DNA from: Selaginella moellendorffii
Taxonomy: Eukaryota > Streptophyta > Lycopodiopsida > Selaginellales > Selaginellaceae
NCBI RefSeq assembly: GCF_000143415.4
Contig: NW_003314261.1
Location: 496,001-560,000 of the forward strand
Direction: 5' to 3'
DNA length: 64,000 bases
Below are positions 43,781 through 55,027 of the stretch, in pieces. The notes under the pieces are model-generated. The model saw nothing but the letters and a program-made list of their open reading frames with translations, was not told the origin of the DNA and searched no databases. Each line of letters begins with the position of its first letter. The first letter of the stretch is position 1. A program made the position numbers and the translations under genes.

Positions 43781-43930
43781 GTGCCAGCTGGTCTAATGGG
43801 ATTTTGACACGTGCTCTCTTTGTGCCAGCTGGATCAATAGTAATTTGGCACGTATTCTCTTTTTATATGCCAGCTGGACTAATAGTGTTCAAACACGTAT
43901 TTACTCTGGATCAATGGGATTTGTACGCGT
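43781..43930. repeat. Minisatellite of ~41-45 bp units with ACGT cores
   Basis: Four imperfect units begin near 43781, 43822, 43867 and 43905. Each has GCCAGCTGG or CTGGATCAATGGGAT followed by an ACGTG/ACGTA/ACGCGTG core; the first core is a full CACGTG G-box (43808-43813). The last unit overlaps the final codons of the SRPBCC gene (43901-44698, -). Confidence 0.7.
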
Positions 43931-44698
43931 GTTCTCGTCGTCTCTCTCCTTCCCGCTTGCGAGAAGTTCCAGGCGCCTGAGGCATGCCTTGAAGAACATT
44001 CCCATGTAATCTGCCATGCCCTCTTCGGAGCTGTCCTCCATCGCCCTCACCTCGTACACCCAATTCACCAGCGTGGTGTCATCGCCGAAATCGTTGAGCT
44101 GGAGCGTGGCGCGGTACCCCTCCAGCCCAATGTTGCTCTCCTCCACCTCATACGTGTAGTAGTGATTCTCCGCGTCGAATTCCACCAGCTTCTCGATCGC
44201 CCACGACTGGATGTTGTCGATCCGGGGGAGGATATCGCCGGAAATTCGCCTCCGGCTGCCGGTTATACCATCGCCCGGATCGATCTCCACGCACTCCTCG
44301 ATCATGGGCATCCAGCGAGAGATTCCGCACCTCTCGGAAGAGATCTCCCACACTTTGGCGATTGGTGCCTCAATTACCAGCCGGACACCTCCCTGCCACA
44401 ACGCTACCGAGGAAGAATCGGCCAATTGCGATGGCGACGACGTCGAGCACTCATTCATCGAGGCATCGCGTTCGTCCAGTAGCAAATTCGATCCATTTTG
44501 TCCAGACTTTGGATGATCGTCGAGGAAGAACTCATCGTCGTCGGGGATTTGCTGGCGGTGGTTCTGCTGCTCGAGAGAATTCGTGAGCAATAACACACTC
44601 TCCAGAGAATTCTCTACCTTGAGGAGCTCCACTTGGAAATCGGACAGCACTGAATCCACGCTTGCTCGTCGGCTCGGTGAAGTAGCAGGCTCCGCCAT
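43901..44698 (-). CDS. SRPBCC (START/Bet v 1-fold) protein, polyketide-cyclase-like
   Basis: A 265-aa intronless protein. Residues 1-97 are acidic and Ser-rich without a fold I recognise. Residues about 103-250 form an SRPBCC domain: VRLVIEAPIAKVWEI is the first strand and helix, and ISRWMPMIEECVEI, HYYTYEVEESNIGLEGY, TTLVNWVYEVRAM and a last long helix MADYMGMFFKACLRRLELL follow. The fold encloses a hydrophobic pocket and occurs in PYR/PYL, MLP and polyketide-cyclase families. The gate and latch motifs of ABA receptors are not evident, so the ligand is unknown. The C-terminus falls in a minisatellite and may vary. Confidence 0.8.
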   Translation of the reverse strand: MAEPATSPSRRASVDSVLSDFQVELLKVENSLESVLLLTNSLEQQNHRQQIPDDDEFFLDDHPKSGQNGSNLLLDERDASMNECSTSSPSQLADSSSVALWQGGVRLVIEAPIAKVWEISSERCGISRWMPMIEECVEIDPGDGITGSRRRISGDILPRIDNIQSWAIEKLVEFDAENHYYTYEVEESNIGLEGYRATLQLNDFGDDTTLVNWVYEVRAMEDSSEEGMADYMGMFFKACLRRLELLASGKERDDENTRTNPIDPE

Positions 44699-45093
44699 GA
44701 TCTTATGTCCAGACTTTAGATTCCGTGGAAATTAAAGATCTGGCCATGACTGCCGTGCGTGTTCTTCCCGAAATCCAAACGCGATCCATCGTTGCCCAAT
44801 CCAAAGCGGCTGCGAAACCAGTGGCTCAAGAAATGGAGGAGTGGAAAATATGCGCGGAAGAAGAATTAAATGCATGTTTTTGGCGAGGATGAAGGGGACA
44901 CCACGACGACCGAGGCCACTTCTTTGGACGATAGTAAAGCCTGGAGCACGTAACGACGATTTAAACGTAGGGTCAGCTTTTTTAGGACTAGGTTCTATGG
45001 CGAAGCAAACTTATGCCTAGAACACAGGTTTCGGATGATCCGGGTTTTGTTCAACCTTTCAATGCAGAGTATATTTGAGGGCGGTAGGGCAGA

Positions 45094-46026
45094 ATGGAGG
45101 TTGTGGAGGACAGGCGCGTCAGAGTGTTGTGCTTCCAAGACGAGGGCTTCAGGAGCACAATGGAGGACGCTCACTCTGTAGCGGCATGCGCCGGGGGCAA
45201 CGCCTCGTTGATAGGTGTGTATGACGGACACGGCGGGGATCAAGTGGCACGCTTCTGCGCTGGCAGCATGAGCACCATCCTGGGCTGCAATCAGGCTTTC
45301 CGGGACGGCGACTATGCGAGGAGCTTGCATCAGGTTTTCATGGAGGCAGATTCACGGGCTCCAGATGCTGACGACTGTGGGAGTACCGCGACCGTGGCTC
45401 TGGTTACTGATGACAACCAGGTTTTTCTTGGCAATGTTGGCGATTCTTTCTGCTGCTTGTTTGTGGATGGGTACGTGATGGATATCAGCCAGGAGCATGA
45501 CTGCAAGTGTCCTGGGGAGCTAGACAGGGTCGTCAAGGCGGGTGGCTATGTGGAGAGGGGCTCAAAGGGACGCATAACTTTGGCTGGCAAAGAAGACGAT
45601 GTCGATTCGCTCATGGTGACCCGCAGCATTGGGGATTGGTCGTTCAAGAGCAATCCGCAGCTGAGTCGAGAAGAACAAGCTGTGAGTGCTGTTCCGGACA
45701 TTGTCAACTTTGACATTTCCAAAGGCTGCCACTTCCTTATTCTTGCTTCTGATGGAGTGGATAAAAACAGCATAGACGATTACCATTGTGGACAGATTCG
45801 GAAGGCGTTGCAGGCCAGAGACTACGAACAACTGAAGCAGGTTGTGTACAAGATCTTATCGTCTTCAAAGAACGACAACCAAACGCTGCTCTTGGTCGAG
45901 TTGAAGGCAGCGGCTAAGCAACAAGTTCATTCATCGCCTTCATTCACAACGTCTAGTTGGTACACGAATCCGACCTTGTATCAAGGAGCTACCATGGTCA
46001 CGAATGTCCCTGCATCAAAACCATAA
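45094..46026 (+). CDS. PP2C-type protein phosphatase, divergent
   Basis: A 310-aa intronless protein with the PPM/PP2C motifs: RSTMEDAH, GVYDGHGG, DDCGSTATVAL, FLGNVGDS, TRSIGDWSFK, LILASDGVD and DNQT near the end. The metal-binding aspartates (MED, DGH, SDG, DNQ) are present, so Mn/Mg-dependent Ser/Thr phosphatase activity is plausible. Departures: GDS is followed by Phe instead of Arg/Ala, TRxFGD is TRSIGD, and the usual SDGxWD is SDGVD without the Trp. The absence of introns in a family that usually has them suggests a retrocopy that stayed open. No membrane or targeting segment is seen; a cytosolic or nuclear place is inferred. Confidence 0.88.
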   Translation: MEVVEDRRVRVLCFQDEGFRSTMEDAHSVAACAGGNASLIGVYDGHGGDQVARFCAGSMSTILGCNQAFRDGDYARSLHQVFMEADSRAPDADDCGSTATVALVTDDNQVFLGNVGDSFCCLFVDGYVMDISQEHDCKCPGELDRVVKAGGYVERGSKGRITLAGKEDDVDSLMVTRSIGDWSFKSNPQLSREEQAVSAVPDIVNFDISKGCHFLILASDGVDKNSIDDYHCGQIRKALQARDYEQLKQVVYKILSSSKNDNQTLLLVELKAAAKQQVHSSPSFTTSSWYTNPTLYQGATMVTNVPASKP

Positions 46027-46618
46027 AACCAGATGCCTATATGTTTCGTGCACCAAATATACCAGTATATACCTAAATATAATCTAGATTACTAAGCTTT
46101 AAAACATTAAGTTTTAGTGTAATAGAAAAGTTGTTTATATATGAGTTAATAATCATCTTGCAAATCTATTTTAAAAACACATATTGTGAGTGTATACATA
46201 AATGTACATATCAATTAACGCAAAAACTTTAACTTCTATACAAGAGTAAATGGTCTAGATTAATATAATAGCTACCAATCATATACCAAAATCACTCTAT
46301 TTTTCTTTACCCTTTACCTTTTTTTTTTTTCTGAAAGTCCAATTTCAAGAGATAGAAATGCAGAATATGCTACCAAATTATATTCAAAATAACCCTTGGA
46401 ACATCGTGGGCTCATAAAACGACACAACACAAAGCTCCAAATATCCCAGCCGTTCAAACAGCGCGGGGGGAATGCCGAAGAACACGACGACTTGGCCCAT
46501 CCCAACTTCCAAAGCAAAGAAAGAGGAGCCAAAGGAGCAAGTTTGCGCTGTGCCGTGCTTGCATGCTTGCTAGTCGCATGGTGGAAACAGTGGCAGCTTT
46601 CGCGGATCATCGTCAGCC
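46027..46618. other. Intergenic, no feature seen
   Basis: An AT-rich first half (3' flank of the PP2C gene) and a GC-richer 5' flank of the U-box gene. No ORF, RNA or repeat that I can support. Confidence 0.5.
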
Positions 46619-48670
46619 ATGGCCGCTGCTTCACGGGTTGTCGTGCAAGAGCTCCTGGAAGCCGCAAACTTAGTCGCAAGTCACCACCAGCAAGCGTACC
46701 TGGGTCCGTGCCAGAGGAAGACCTTGACGGTGATTCTGCGAAGAGTGAGGTTGATGCTCCCGGTGGTAGAAGAGGTAAGAGACGGGAATTTGCTCCTCCC
46801 ACCCTCGGCTGTGATAGCGTTCCAGGAGCTCCATTCGGTCATGCTCCGGGCCGGGGAGCTCGCCGACGAGTTGCGAGAGTCGAGCCAGCTCTGGCTCCTG
46901 GCCGAGTGTGAGCTCTACTCCACCAAATTGTTTGAGCTGTCCAGGGACATGGCCGCTCCACTGTCGATGCTTCCGCTCAGCCTGCTGGAGCTTCCCATCG
47001 AGATCAAGGAGCAAGTCGAGCTGCTAAAGCTGCAAGCCCGGCGCTTCAAGCTGTTTGTGGATCCTGTGGAGCTCGACTTGCAGGCCAAGCTGCTGGAGCT
47101 GCTCAAGGAGTTTGAGAAGAAGAGGACTCCCAGCAGTGACCGGATCGAGGAGCTGTTCAAGCGACTGTTGCTCACCAGTGCCAAGGAGTGCCAGAGAGAG
47201 CTCGAGCAGCTGCGAAAGCTTGCGTCATCCTCCTCCTCCACCACCTCGACGACGACGACCCGGTCCTCCCTGAGTAGAAAGTCGTCGTCCAGGTCACCAA
47301 AGGCTTGCCGGATCAACAGCCTCATCAGCTTCCTGTGCTTCTCGAGCTGCGTCCTCTACGGCATGGTCTCTGAGGATCCCGTCCAAGAACACGCTCTCGA
47401 CGTCGAGGATGACGATGAGGCCCAGAAGCAATTGGTGACGAGCTTGAGCTTGAGCAGCAGCAGCATCCCCGACGAGTACAAGTGTCCCATAAGTTTGGAG
47501 CTGATGAGAGACCCGGTGATCATTGCCACCGGCCAGACGTACGACCGATCGTCGATACAGAGGTGGGTCGAGGCCGGTAATATAACGTGTCCCAAGAGTG
47601 GCCAGAAGCTCATCCACATGACGCTCATCCCAAACTTTGCGTTGCGGAGCCTCATCGCGCAGTGGTGCGAGAAGAACAAGGTACCGTTCTGGATGTCGGG
47701 GAAGGACTCGAGAGCTACAGTTGGTGTCGACCACATTGCAAATGCTCAGGCCACGATAGCAGCGGCTAGGATGACGGCCTCGTTTCTGGTTGGAAAGCTG
47801 GCCATGGGACCTCCAGATATTCAAAGGCAGGCTGCGTACGAGCTCCGGCTCCTGGCAAAGATAGGAATGGAGAACAGGAGGTGCATTGCTGAAGCGGGAG
47901 CCATACCTTTCCTTGTCTCGCTCTTGCTCTCGCGCGACGCATCGGCGCAGGAGAACGCCATCACTGCGCTGCTCAACCTCTCCATCTTCGACAGCAACAA
48001 GAGCCTCATCATGACTGCTGGAGCTCTGGATCCCATCGTCGTCGTGCTTTGCAACGGCCACAGCACCGAGGCGAGGGAGAATGCCGCTGCCACCATTTTC
48101 AGCCTGTCAACCTCGGATGAAAACAAAGTCGCAATCGGGAACAAAGGACAAGCTATACCTGCGCTCGTGGAGCTCTTGCAAAAGGGGACGCAGACCGGGA
48201 AGAAGGACGCCGTGTCTGCGCTGTTCAACCTCTCGCTCCTCGACGAGAACAAGGAAAAGGTGGTGCAAGCCGGCGCGGTGACATCGCTGGTGGAGAACCT
48301 GGAGCAGTACATGGACGACGAAGGCAACGCCGAGTTGCTGGAGAACTCGCTGGCCCTCCTGGGCCTGCTTGCAGCTTCCGAGCCCGGCGCCAAGTCCATT
48401 GCACGATCCTCAGCTATGTCGTTTCTGGTGAGAATTCTCGAGTCAGGATCACCAAGAGAGAAGGAAAACGCAACAGGAGTACTGCTTGCCTTGTGCCGAG
48501 GCGGTGATCACTCCGTCGTGCGGTGCCTTCTGACTGTTCCTGGAAGTATAACAGCACTACACTCGCTTCTGGCCAGCGGGTCTTCACGAGCCAAGCGGAA
48601 GGCTACATCGCTCATGAAGATCTTACAAAACTGGGATCCTTCAAACAAAGATTCTCCTGGTCGTCAATGA
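46619..48670 (+). CDS. U-box/ARM-repeat E3 ubiquitin ligase (plant PUB family)
   Basis: A 683-aa intronless protein. Residues about 5-260 form the helical U-box N-terminal domain (UND). The U-box is at about 284-357 (PDEYKCPISLELMRDPVI, GQTYDRSSIQRWVEAG, TCPKSGQKL) and recruits the E2. About eight armadillo repeats (400-675: IPFLVSLLLSRDASAQENAI, ALLNLSIFDSNKSLI, DAVSALFNLSLLDENK) bind the substrate. The order matches Arabidopsis PUB16/17-type and PUB13/14-type ligases, which act in immunity and cell death. A Ser/Thr-rich linker and a short hydrophobic patch (about 235-250) lie before the U-box. Exact orthology is not decided. Confidence 0.93.
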   Translation: MAAASRVVVQELLEAANLVASHHQQAYLGPCQRKTLTVILRRVRLMLPVVEEVRDGNLLLPPSAVIAFQELHSVMLRAGELADELRESSQLWLLAECELYSTKLFELSRDMAAPLSMLPLSLLELPIEIKEQVELLKLQARRFKLFVDPVELDLQAKLLELLKEFEKKRTPSSDRIEELFKRLLLTSAKECQRELEQLRKLASSSSSTTSTTTTRSSLSRKSSSRSPKACRINSLISFLCFSSCVLYGMVSEDPVQEHALDVEDDDEAQKQLVTSLSLSSSSIPDEYKCPISLELMRDPVIIATGQTYDRSSIQRWVEAGNITCPKSGQKLIHMTLIPNFALRSLIAQWCEKNKVPFWMSGKDSRATVGVDHIANAQATIAAARMTASFLVGKLAMGPPDIQRQAAYELRLLAKIGMENRRCIAEAGAIPFLVSLLLSRDASAQENAITALLNLSIFDSNKSLIMTAGALDPIVVVLCNGHSTEARENAAATIFSLSTSDENKVAIGNKGQAIPALVELLQKGTQTGKKDAVSALFNLSLLDENKEKVVQAGAVTSLVENLEQYMDDEGNAELLENSLALLGLLAASEPGAKSIARSSAMSFLVRILESGSPREKENATGVLLALCRGGDHSVVRCLLTVPGSITALHSLLASGSSRAKRKATSLMKILQNWDPSNKDSPGRQ

Positions 48671-48913
48671 AAACCAGACTCGTTGTTTCGACTGATGTCT
48701 ACTCTACAAAACTGGCAAACAACGACATATCTATTGTAGAAAATACGTCAAAGAGAAATATGACGAGCCCCGGGCATTCTTTTGAATCAGTTAGTCATCA
48801 ACAGTTAATGGCAATAATCCTAAGGCCCGCTCGAAGTCTCGTCTAAAAGTATCAGAACTTTACATGTACACTACCTGTCTATTTTACCAAAACGTCGACG
48901 AGAAGGCACAGGG

Positions 48914-51900
48914 TCACTTCAGGATAGTAGCATTCCCGTTATCCCATTGTTCTCCTGCTATGGCACGGATTCTAAAATTTTGTCCAGCCTGAGAGAAACG
49001 TTTAGATGTGCTACAAGGACGATCATAAGAGAGATATACCTGTACTGTATAAGCCAGCTCGGTCTTCAACTTTGCAATCTCTTGCTCATAGGCTTGCCAC
49101 CTCATTCCAACATAGTTCGTTGCCTACAACACACCAGTCAGAAAAAAATTGTGCAAAGGAAGAATGCTGAAGTACCTTTTCACATATAGTTACCTGCGGA
49201 ACGAGACAAGACATTAGAAATTCACAAAACAGAGAAAAAATCAAAATCTTACAACTTCCAAGTCAGAGGAAAGCATTTCATCTGCATCAACTTGCGTTTC
49301 CAAAGGCCCAGATAACTTGAGTAAAGTTTTGAGAGCCGTCCGCAAACGTCTAAGACAAACGAGGAAGAAAAGGCGAGTGATTAGTTCAAGACTGAGAACA
49401 GGAAATACCCCTGCAGTGAGAGGATCAACGACGAGTCAGCTTCGCGTCTTTGCAAAGCTCCGCTTGACATTGAAGTGTCCGCTCGAGGAACGATCATTGC
49501 ATCGGAGCATAGGGACAAGCTGGGAAGCATGGAAGTTAATAAGACCAAAGCTTGTCCTGAAGAAGCTTTACCTCTCGGCGTCGACAACTCCATGTACAGA
49601 TTGATACCGTTGAGTGCCTCTCGGTAGCAACCCTCTGCTATCATCCTGGTACATGCGTCCGCCTTCCATGTTGACGTGTTGAAACGAAGACAAAGGACCC
49701 AGAGTATGTCCATTGGCTGTAACTTGGTCTTGAGGAGCTGAAGGTGGCTGCTTTGCATGTGGATACTGTGGTGAAAACCCAGGCATACACTCCTGCAGCG
49801 GTTGTATGGGTGCATATGATATCGAAAGTTCATTTCCTTTTAGCTGGCTATGCCGATTATCTTGGAACCGATTAGAGGTAGGTTCTATAAGCTCCGACCC
49901 CTGTAGAAAACCACACCTCGTCAGTTATCTAATGCAGGATTATATAGACCTGAATGCGATTAACTCCCATATGGTGGTCTTGCGGATGCCGGTCCTCTCC
50001 GTATTGCCTGTCGCTTCCATATGGATGCTGCCGCCACTGGAAAGCTTGTCCCAGCTCGTTGGTACGCTTGCTTGAGAATCGAGCATCCAGAGGATGTCCA
50101 TAGCCTTCATCGTTATTGTTTCTTTCCTCTGTAAGCTGCTGGTCAGCTCCTTGATATTGCCTGTTGTGTCGTTCTTCTTCTCCAGTCCTCCCACCTGAAA
50201 AGTGGATCTCCTCTTGATTTTGGTAGTTTCGCCTGTCGTCATGGACGACAAACTGCTTTTGCAAGGGAAATAAGCTAGCTTGCTGACGTTGGTAGTCTTC
50301 ATTTCCCACCAGCTTGTCATCTTTACTAGTTTCTGGGCGGTGCTGATACGGTTCACCATCCAAACTTGGTGTGAGAAGGCGTGTCTCCTGGCGGTGCTCA
50401 TAGTGTTGATGATTCCCTTGCGGATAGTCTTTGTTCACCTGATCGGGCAACTGTTGAGTGCCATCGCTGGGCAATTCGTTCCCCTTCCATTGAGTCCGTC
50501 CATCATTTTGCTGACCCGAGCAAGCCTCATCGGTTTTGCGGGAGTCGACAGGCCTTTCTTCTGATATATCCTCGGAGCCCGAAACTCCTACTTGGGACAT
50601 TTCCTGCAATCACGAGTATGAACCGTAAAACAGGATACAAAAATCCAATTAAAATACTCACGTGCTCCGAGAACTGCACATGGTTCTCATCCTTCTTGAC
50701 AGGAGCTGTGCTTTTTTTCGCTCCGTCAACTTCCAAACGATGCAGAAGCTCGATGTGCTGCTTTTGAATCTCATCACGCCTAGCTTGCATTTCATGGAGT
50801 TCCTGTGATGTAGACATGCAATGAGAACAGTTTCGCTACTATAAAAATATACCTTTTGAAGCTTTAAGACTTCCTCCTCCCGGGCCTTACGTTCCTGCAG
50901 GAAGTCGAACTCTCAGCCTAGTTTCAAACAACGCATGACAAATACCTGCTCAATGGCTTCAAAATCTTTTGCCTTTTGTTCTTCCATCTCCTTCCTGAGA
51001 GCTTCCCGCTGGCGGTGTATTGCCATTTGCTCCTCCCTCCCCACAATAACTTCCTGGCAATGATCATATTTAATACGTGAGCCGCTTGATAAGCTATAAA
51101 TACCAGCCGTTGTCGACGCTTATGAGCTTCTTTTTCTTTCCTCTCGCGGTCGTATTCCCGTTTCCGTTCTTTTCTTCTTTCAATAATCTAGAAAACAAGC
51201 TTATATTAATGCCGAAAAAGAAAGGAAAGATACCTCATGTTGAACAGACGCGTCCCATTCTTCTTCTGGTTCTTCGTGCCTGCGAAACTTTGCAATAGGA
51301 TGGTATTCGCAAAACCTGTCACAAAAATATATAATCGGATAGGATTTCGCGGATAATATATAACCTTACCAGCTATCAGGAAGAGTAGCAGCATCGGTCC
51401 CCTCAGGCAGCACACGCCATTTGAGACAGCTAGGATTATCGCATTGCACCTATGACAATAGAATAAAAACAACGAAAATGCACCAAAAGGCTTATTACCC
51501 ATACGACATCTGGAACATCCTCATCGACACTTTCTGGTTCCGCAGGTCGCTTCGTAGGAGTTTCAGGTTGAGGTAAGCTTAAACTGATCCTTTCCTTCTT
51601 TTCCCACCTGCAACAAAAAATTATTAATCGAAGGAAAAATAAACACAACATACCAGTACTCAGCCAAAACATCCGAAAGCTTCTTCAGCAGCCTACGGTA
51701 TGCAGTTGTGTCGTCGAAGTCCTTCACAAAACAGGCAATTATGTTACAGTTGACGGAATAAAAGCTTCTAACCTGCTTATTATGAGTTGGGTGCAAGAAA
51801 TCCGCTTCAACTATGCCCAGGACACCCATTCCCCTTTCATTTTCTTCAAGCTGCATACCAACCTGAAAAACGGGAATAGTGTGTTACATGGACTCTTCTT

Positions 51901-53423
51901 ATACACAATTTTACCCTCATATAAGGTTTAATTAAACGATTTCTGTGATAAAGCATCATGCCATACAGGTTTCTGTTTTCGGTGTTGAAACTACAACCAC
52001 GAGGATACGTCAGCTCAACTTAAAAGAATACAGTATGATGACTCACCCCATTTCAATTTTCACGGGATCAGTAACTCCCATTGGCTTATAAGTTTCGGTC
52101 ACCTTCTGACTTAAAAGTCCAGAGACCCTCTTCGTCTTCACCTTGTTGTCACTGCAGCATTTTACGTCTTAACTTTGTACGCTGTGACATCAGATGGCTT
52201 ACCGAATAAATATCTGCATACGAGGAACTTTATAAAGTATTGAAACATAGGCCCGAAGAGAGTAGTCACTAGGAACGTCAGTGGAATTAGGCTGCAGGAG
52301 GAATGAGACAACTTTAGCTTTTTCAGAACCTCACAAGTCAATCACCTGATTGGGTCGCAGTTGCTGATAATGGGAACTGGTAATTTCTGATGTTATTCTT
52401 ATGTCGTGAGGATCTGTTTTGTAGTCCATTTCAAGGATTCCTTCATGGCGGCGTAAATTTGAAATGATCAGGATCTAGAGAGGAAAAAGATTTACCAAAT
52501 GTTTAGCAAGAAAACATGATATTTCTAGACAGCTTTTGTCAAGCTTACCGTGCCTGTTCCAGGAATCGCATCAAGCTGAGCAAGAATGCTTGCTTCGTCA
52601 GGAAAAATGGAGTATGTACATATAGCTTGCAAGCTTTCTTCGATGTCCGCATGCTTTGGACTCATTCTATCTTCCCTGCAGTCAAGGAAAAGAATGGCAC
52701 GCTATGTTCAAGCAGCTGGAAAGGATACTTCCACGCAAATCCCAGGTAACTAGCGGTATGAGGATGTCTTCTGCTCCCACAGCAGCCTGATTTTCATACA
52801 GGATTTTTCTAATGAGACTTGGCCATCATAAATCACACTTACCAGAAAAGTCTGAGAAAGGAAGCCAGTAGTCATACTGACAGCACACTTTGTAAGAACT
52901 AGTACGTCCTTTCCTAAGCGCATTGTTCCCGACTGAAGCAAACAATATAAGCAAGCTAAGAGTAAGGCGCAGATGAAAAAAGGTCCAACCTTGAAACCAT
53001 TTCCATGCTTCCCGATCGATCTATCACCAGGAGTCATTTGCTGCATTCGGGCAAACAGCGTAAAGAGGAGACTTGAAGAAAAACATCTCCTTACCTTTTT
53101 CGAATGCCCAAAACTGAGCATTTTATGCAGTCTCTCTGGATTCAGACCGCAGCCATTGTCCATGAGAACGAGGCAAGGCTCGTTGTTAAACTCCTTGAGG
53201 TCAATGCAAAATTGCGACGCATTCACATCGGGATCGATGGCATTGTCAATAAGCCTAGAAAAAACAAGAGAAGAAGAGTGAGTGAGCACTCGTACCAGCA
53301 AGCTTACTCGGCAATAGCGCCAAAAGCCCAGCGATGGCTCGTACTGTTGCTGTGGAGGAACTTGGGATGCGTACTGCAGTGCTTGACATTCTTATATTTG
53401 AGCGAAGAGAAGGCGCCCGACAT
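48914..53423 (-). CDS. MORC-family GHKL ATPase with CW zinc finger
   Basis: A gene of about twenty or more short exons, from ATG 53423 to stop 48914. Exons 1-4 (53423-53308, 53254-53095, 53040-52990, 52932-52843) give the GHKL ATPase: PKFLHSNSTSHRWAFGAIAE, LIDNAIDPDVNA, LMDNGCGLNPERLHKMLSF, GKHGNGFKSG. The S5-like part follows (DYSLRAYVSILY, LYHRNRLIKPYMRVG, PTHNKQ). A CW domain (about 51450-51250) has WVQCDNPSCLKWRVLP and SWFCEYHP. Then come charged coiled coils (about 51240-50660), a long Gln/His/Arg-rich disordered part (about 50610-49550) and a last coiled coil (QEIAKLKTELAYTV). MORC ATPases clamp DNA and compact silenced chromatin. Domain order is that of animal MORC3/4. Exact middle exon limits were not all fixed. 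Confidence 0.88.
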
Positions 53424-54037
53424 GGTCGTCCAATCTCTGCAACCACACAGGCCATATTTCATCCTCCATTGGATCATCGAGGCGATGAATGATCGCAAGA
53501 AAGCGAAATGCAGCGCTAGGACGCAAGAATCCAAAGATTTCGGCACACACGCTGCAGCGACCGAGCGATGGATTCCTATCTCCTACCTCGCGTCGCCGTT
53601 GCTCCACCGCCGCGCCTAGGGTTCTTCCATCTCGCCGCTGCGCATAGCTTGGAAACCTAGAGCGTCTTCGTCACAGCTCCCCCTCTCCATTTTCCAGTGT
53701 CCTCTGTGTGCGTGCCCTCTTCTCTTAGAATCAAATAGTTTTTCTTTTATACATTCGACGTAGTTGAGGGTTTAATCCGCCGCGCCAGCCGTTGGATCCG
53801 GAATGAAGATCGACGGCTCACGGAGCTTTTAATTCCAGACGTTGGCTAGATCTGGGCTAGGGCTTTTGGGCTTGGGTAGGCGATCTTGCAGATCTAGTCG
53901 AAATCTCGGTAGATTCACAGCGCTGGCGAGCTCTACAGCCAGGGGGAGCGCGGAATTTGGCGCAAATAGGGTGAAATGTGGGATTTCTAGGCGCGCAGAT
54001 CTTTGATCCATAGCTTTTGGAGGAGGAGCGCGACACG
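53424..54037. other. Divergent promoter region between MORC and ERD2 genes
   Basis: It holds the 5' leaders of both genes. A minus-strand frame continues upstream of ATG 53423 (to 53607) and could be leader or an earlier exon. No clear TATA box or other element stands out. Confidence 0.4.
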
Positions 54038-55027
54038 ATGAATCTCTTCCGCTTAGCAGGGGACATGACGCATCTCCTCAGCATTGTGGTGCTGCTGCTC
54101 AAAATCCACACCATCAAGAATTGCGCAGGTATGGTATGGCATCGATCAAAGAGGCGATTCTTCTCAAAACTTCTAAACGCAGGGATCTCGCTCAAGACGC
54201 AGGAGCTCTACGCGCTGGTTTTCGTGGCGCGCTACCTCGATTTGTTCACAGACTTTGTCTCGCTCTACAACTTCGTCATGAAGATCATCTTCCTTTCCAC
54301 GTCGATGACCATCGTGTGGTACATGCGGCGCCACAAACTGGTGCGCCGAACGTATGACAAGGAGCAAGACACGTTCCGGCACTACTTCCTTGTGCTTCCG
54401 TGCTTGCTCCTGGCGCTCGTGATCCACAAGAAGTTTACGTTTCTCGAGGTACATTTTCTTCCACACAATCTTTGCTTTGGCTCTCGTCCATCACACCAAA
54501 GCTTTACTCTTTCTCTCTCTCTCTCTTTCGTTCCAGGTTGCCTGGACTTTCTCGATTTACTTGGAGGCCGTGGCCATCTTCCCGCAGCTGGTTCTACTCC
54601 AGAGGACGAGGAACATCGACAATCTGACGGGAAACTACGTTTTTCTATTGGGGTATGAAATTTGTGCTTTGTGGTGTGTTAAAAACTCGATTTTTCTCTC
54701 TCGCAGAGCTTACAGGGCGCTGTATATCGTCAACTGGGCTTACCGGTACATGACAGAGAAGCACTACGTGCAGTGGATACGTGAGTTTTCTTTTTTAAAG
54801 TTCTAGCGTTTTGTGGTGAAGGTCTGATTTTCTTGTGGCACAATTCTCAGCTTGGATCTCCGGGGCAGTACAAACAGCTCTTTATGCTGATTTCTTCTAC
54901 TACTATATTCACAGGTCTGTGACAGAGTGAACTAGTGCTTTTGTTTCTATGCTCATTCACCATATGTACGTTCTTTTGTTTTGCTTGTAGCTGGAAGAAC
55001 AACGTCAAGCTCCACTTGCCCGCCTGA
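54038..55027 (+). CDS. ERD2: KDEL receptor (ER lumen protein retaining receptor)
   Basis: Six exons (54038-54128, 54183-54448, 54537-54652, 54707-54780, 54851-54914, 54991-55027) give exactly 215 aa, the standard length of ERD2. All landmarks are present: MNLFRLAGDMTHL, LKTQELYALVFVARYLDLF, FVARYLDLFTDFVSLYN, VHKKFTFLEVAWTFSIYLEA, PQLVLLQRTRNIDNLTG and ADFFYYYIHSWKNN at the end. Seven membrane helices are expected. It returns H/KDEL-tagged ER proteins from the Golgi in COPI vesicles. ATG 54038 is chosen because it gives the conserved N-terminus. Confidence 0.96.

Noticed and set aside
47294-48399. Antisense ORFs of 192-255 codons in the U-box/ARM gene
   Set aside because: Shadow frames; no domain and the sense frame is a clear PUB protein.
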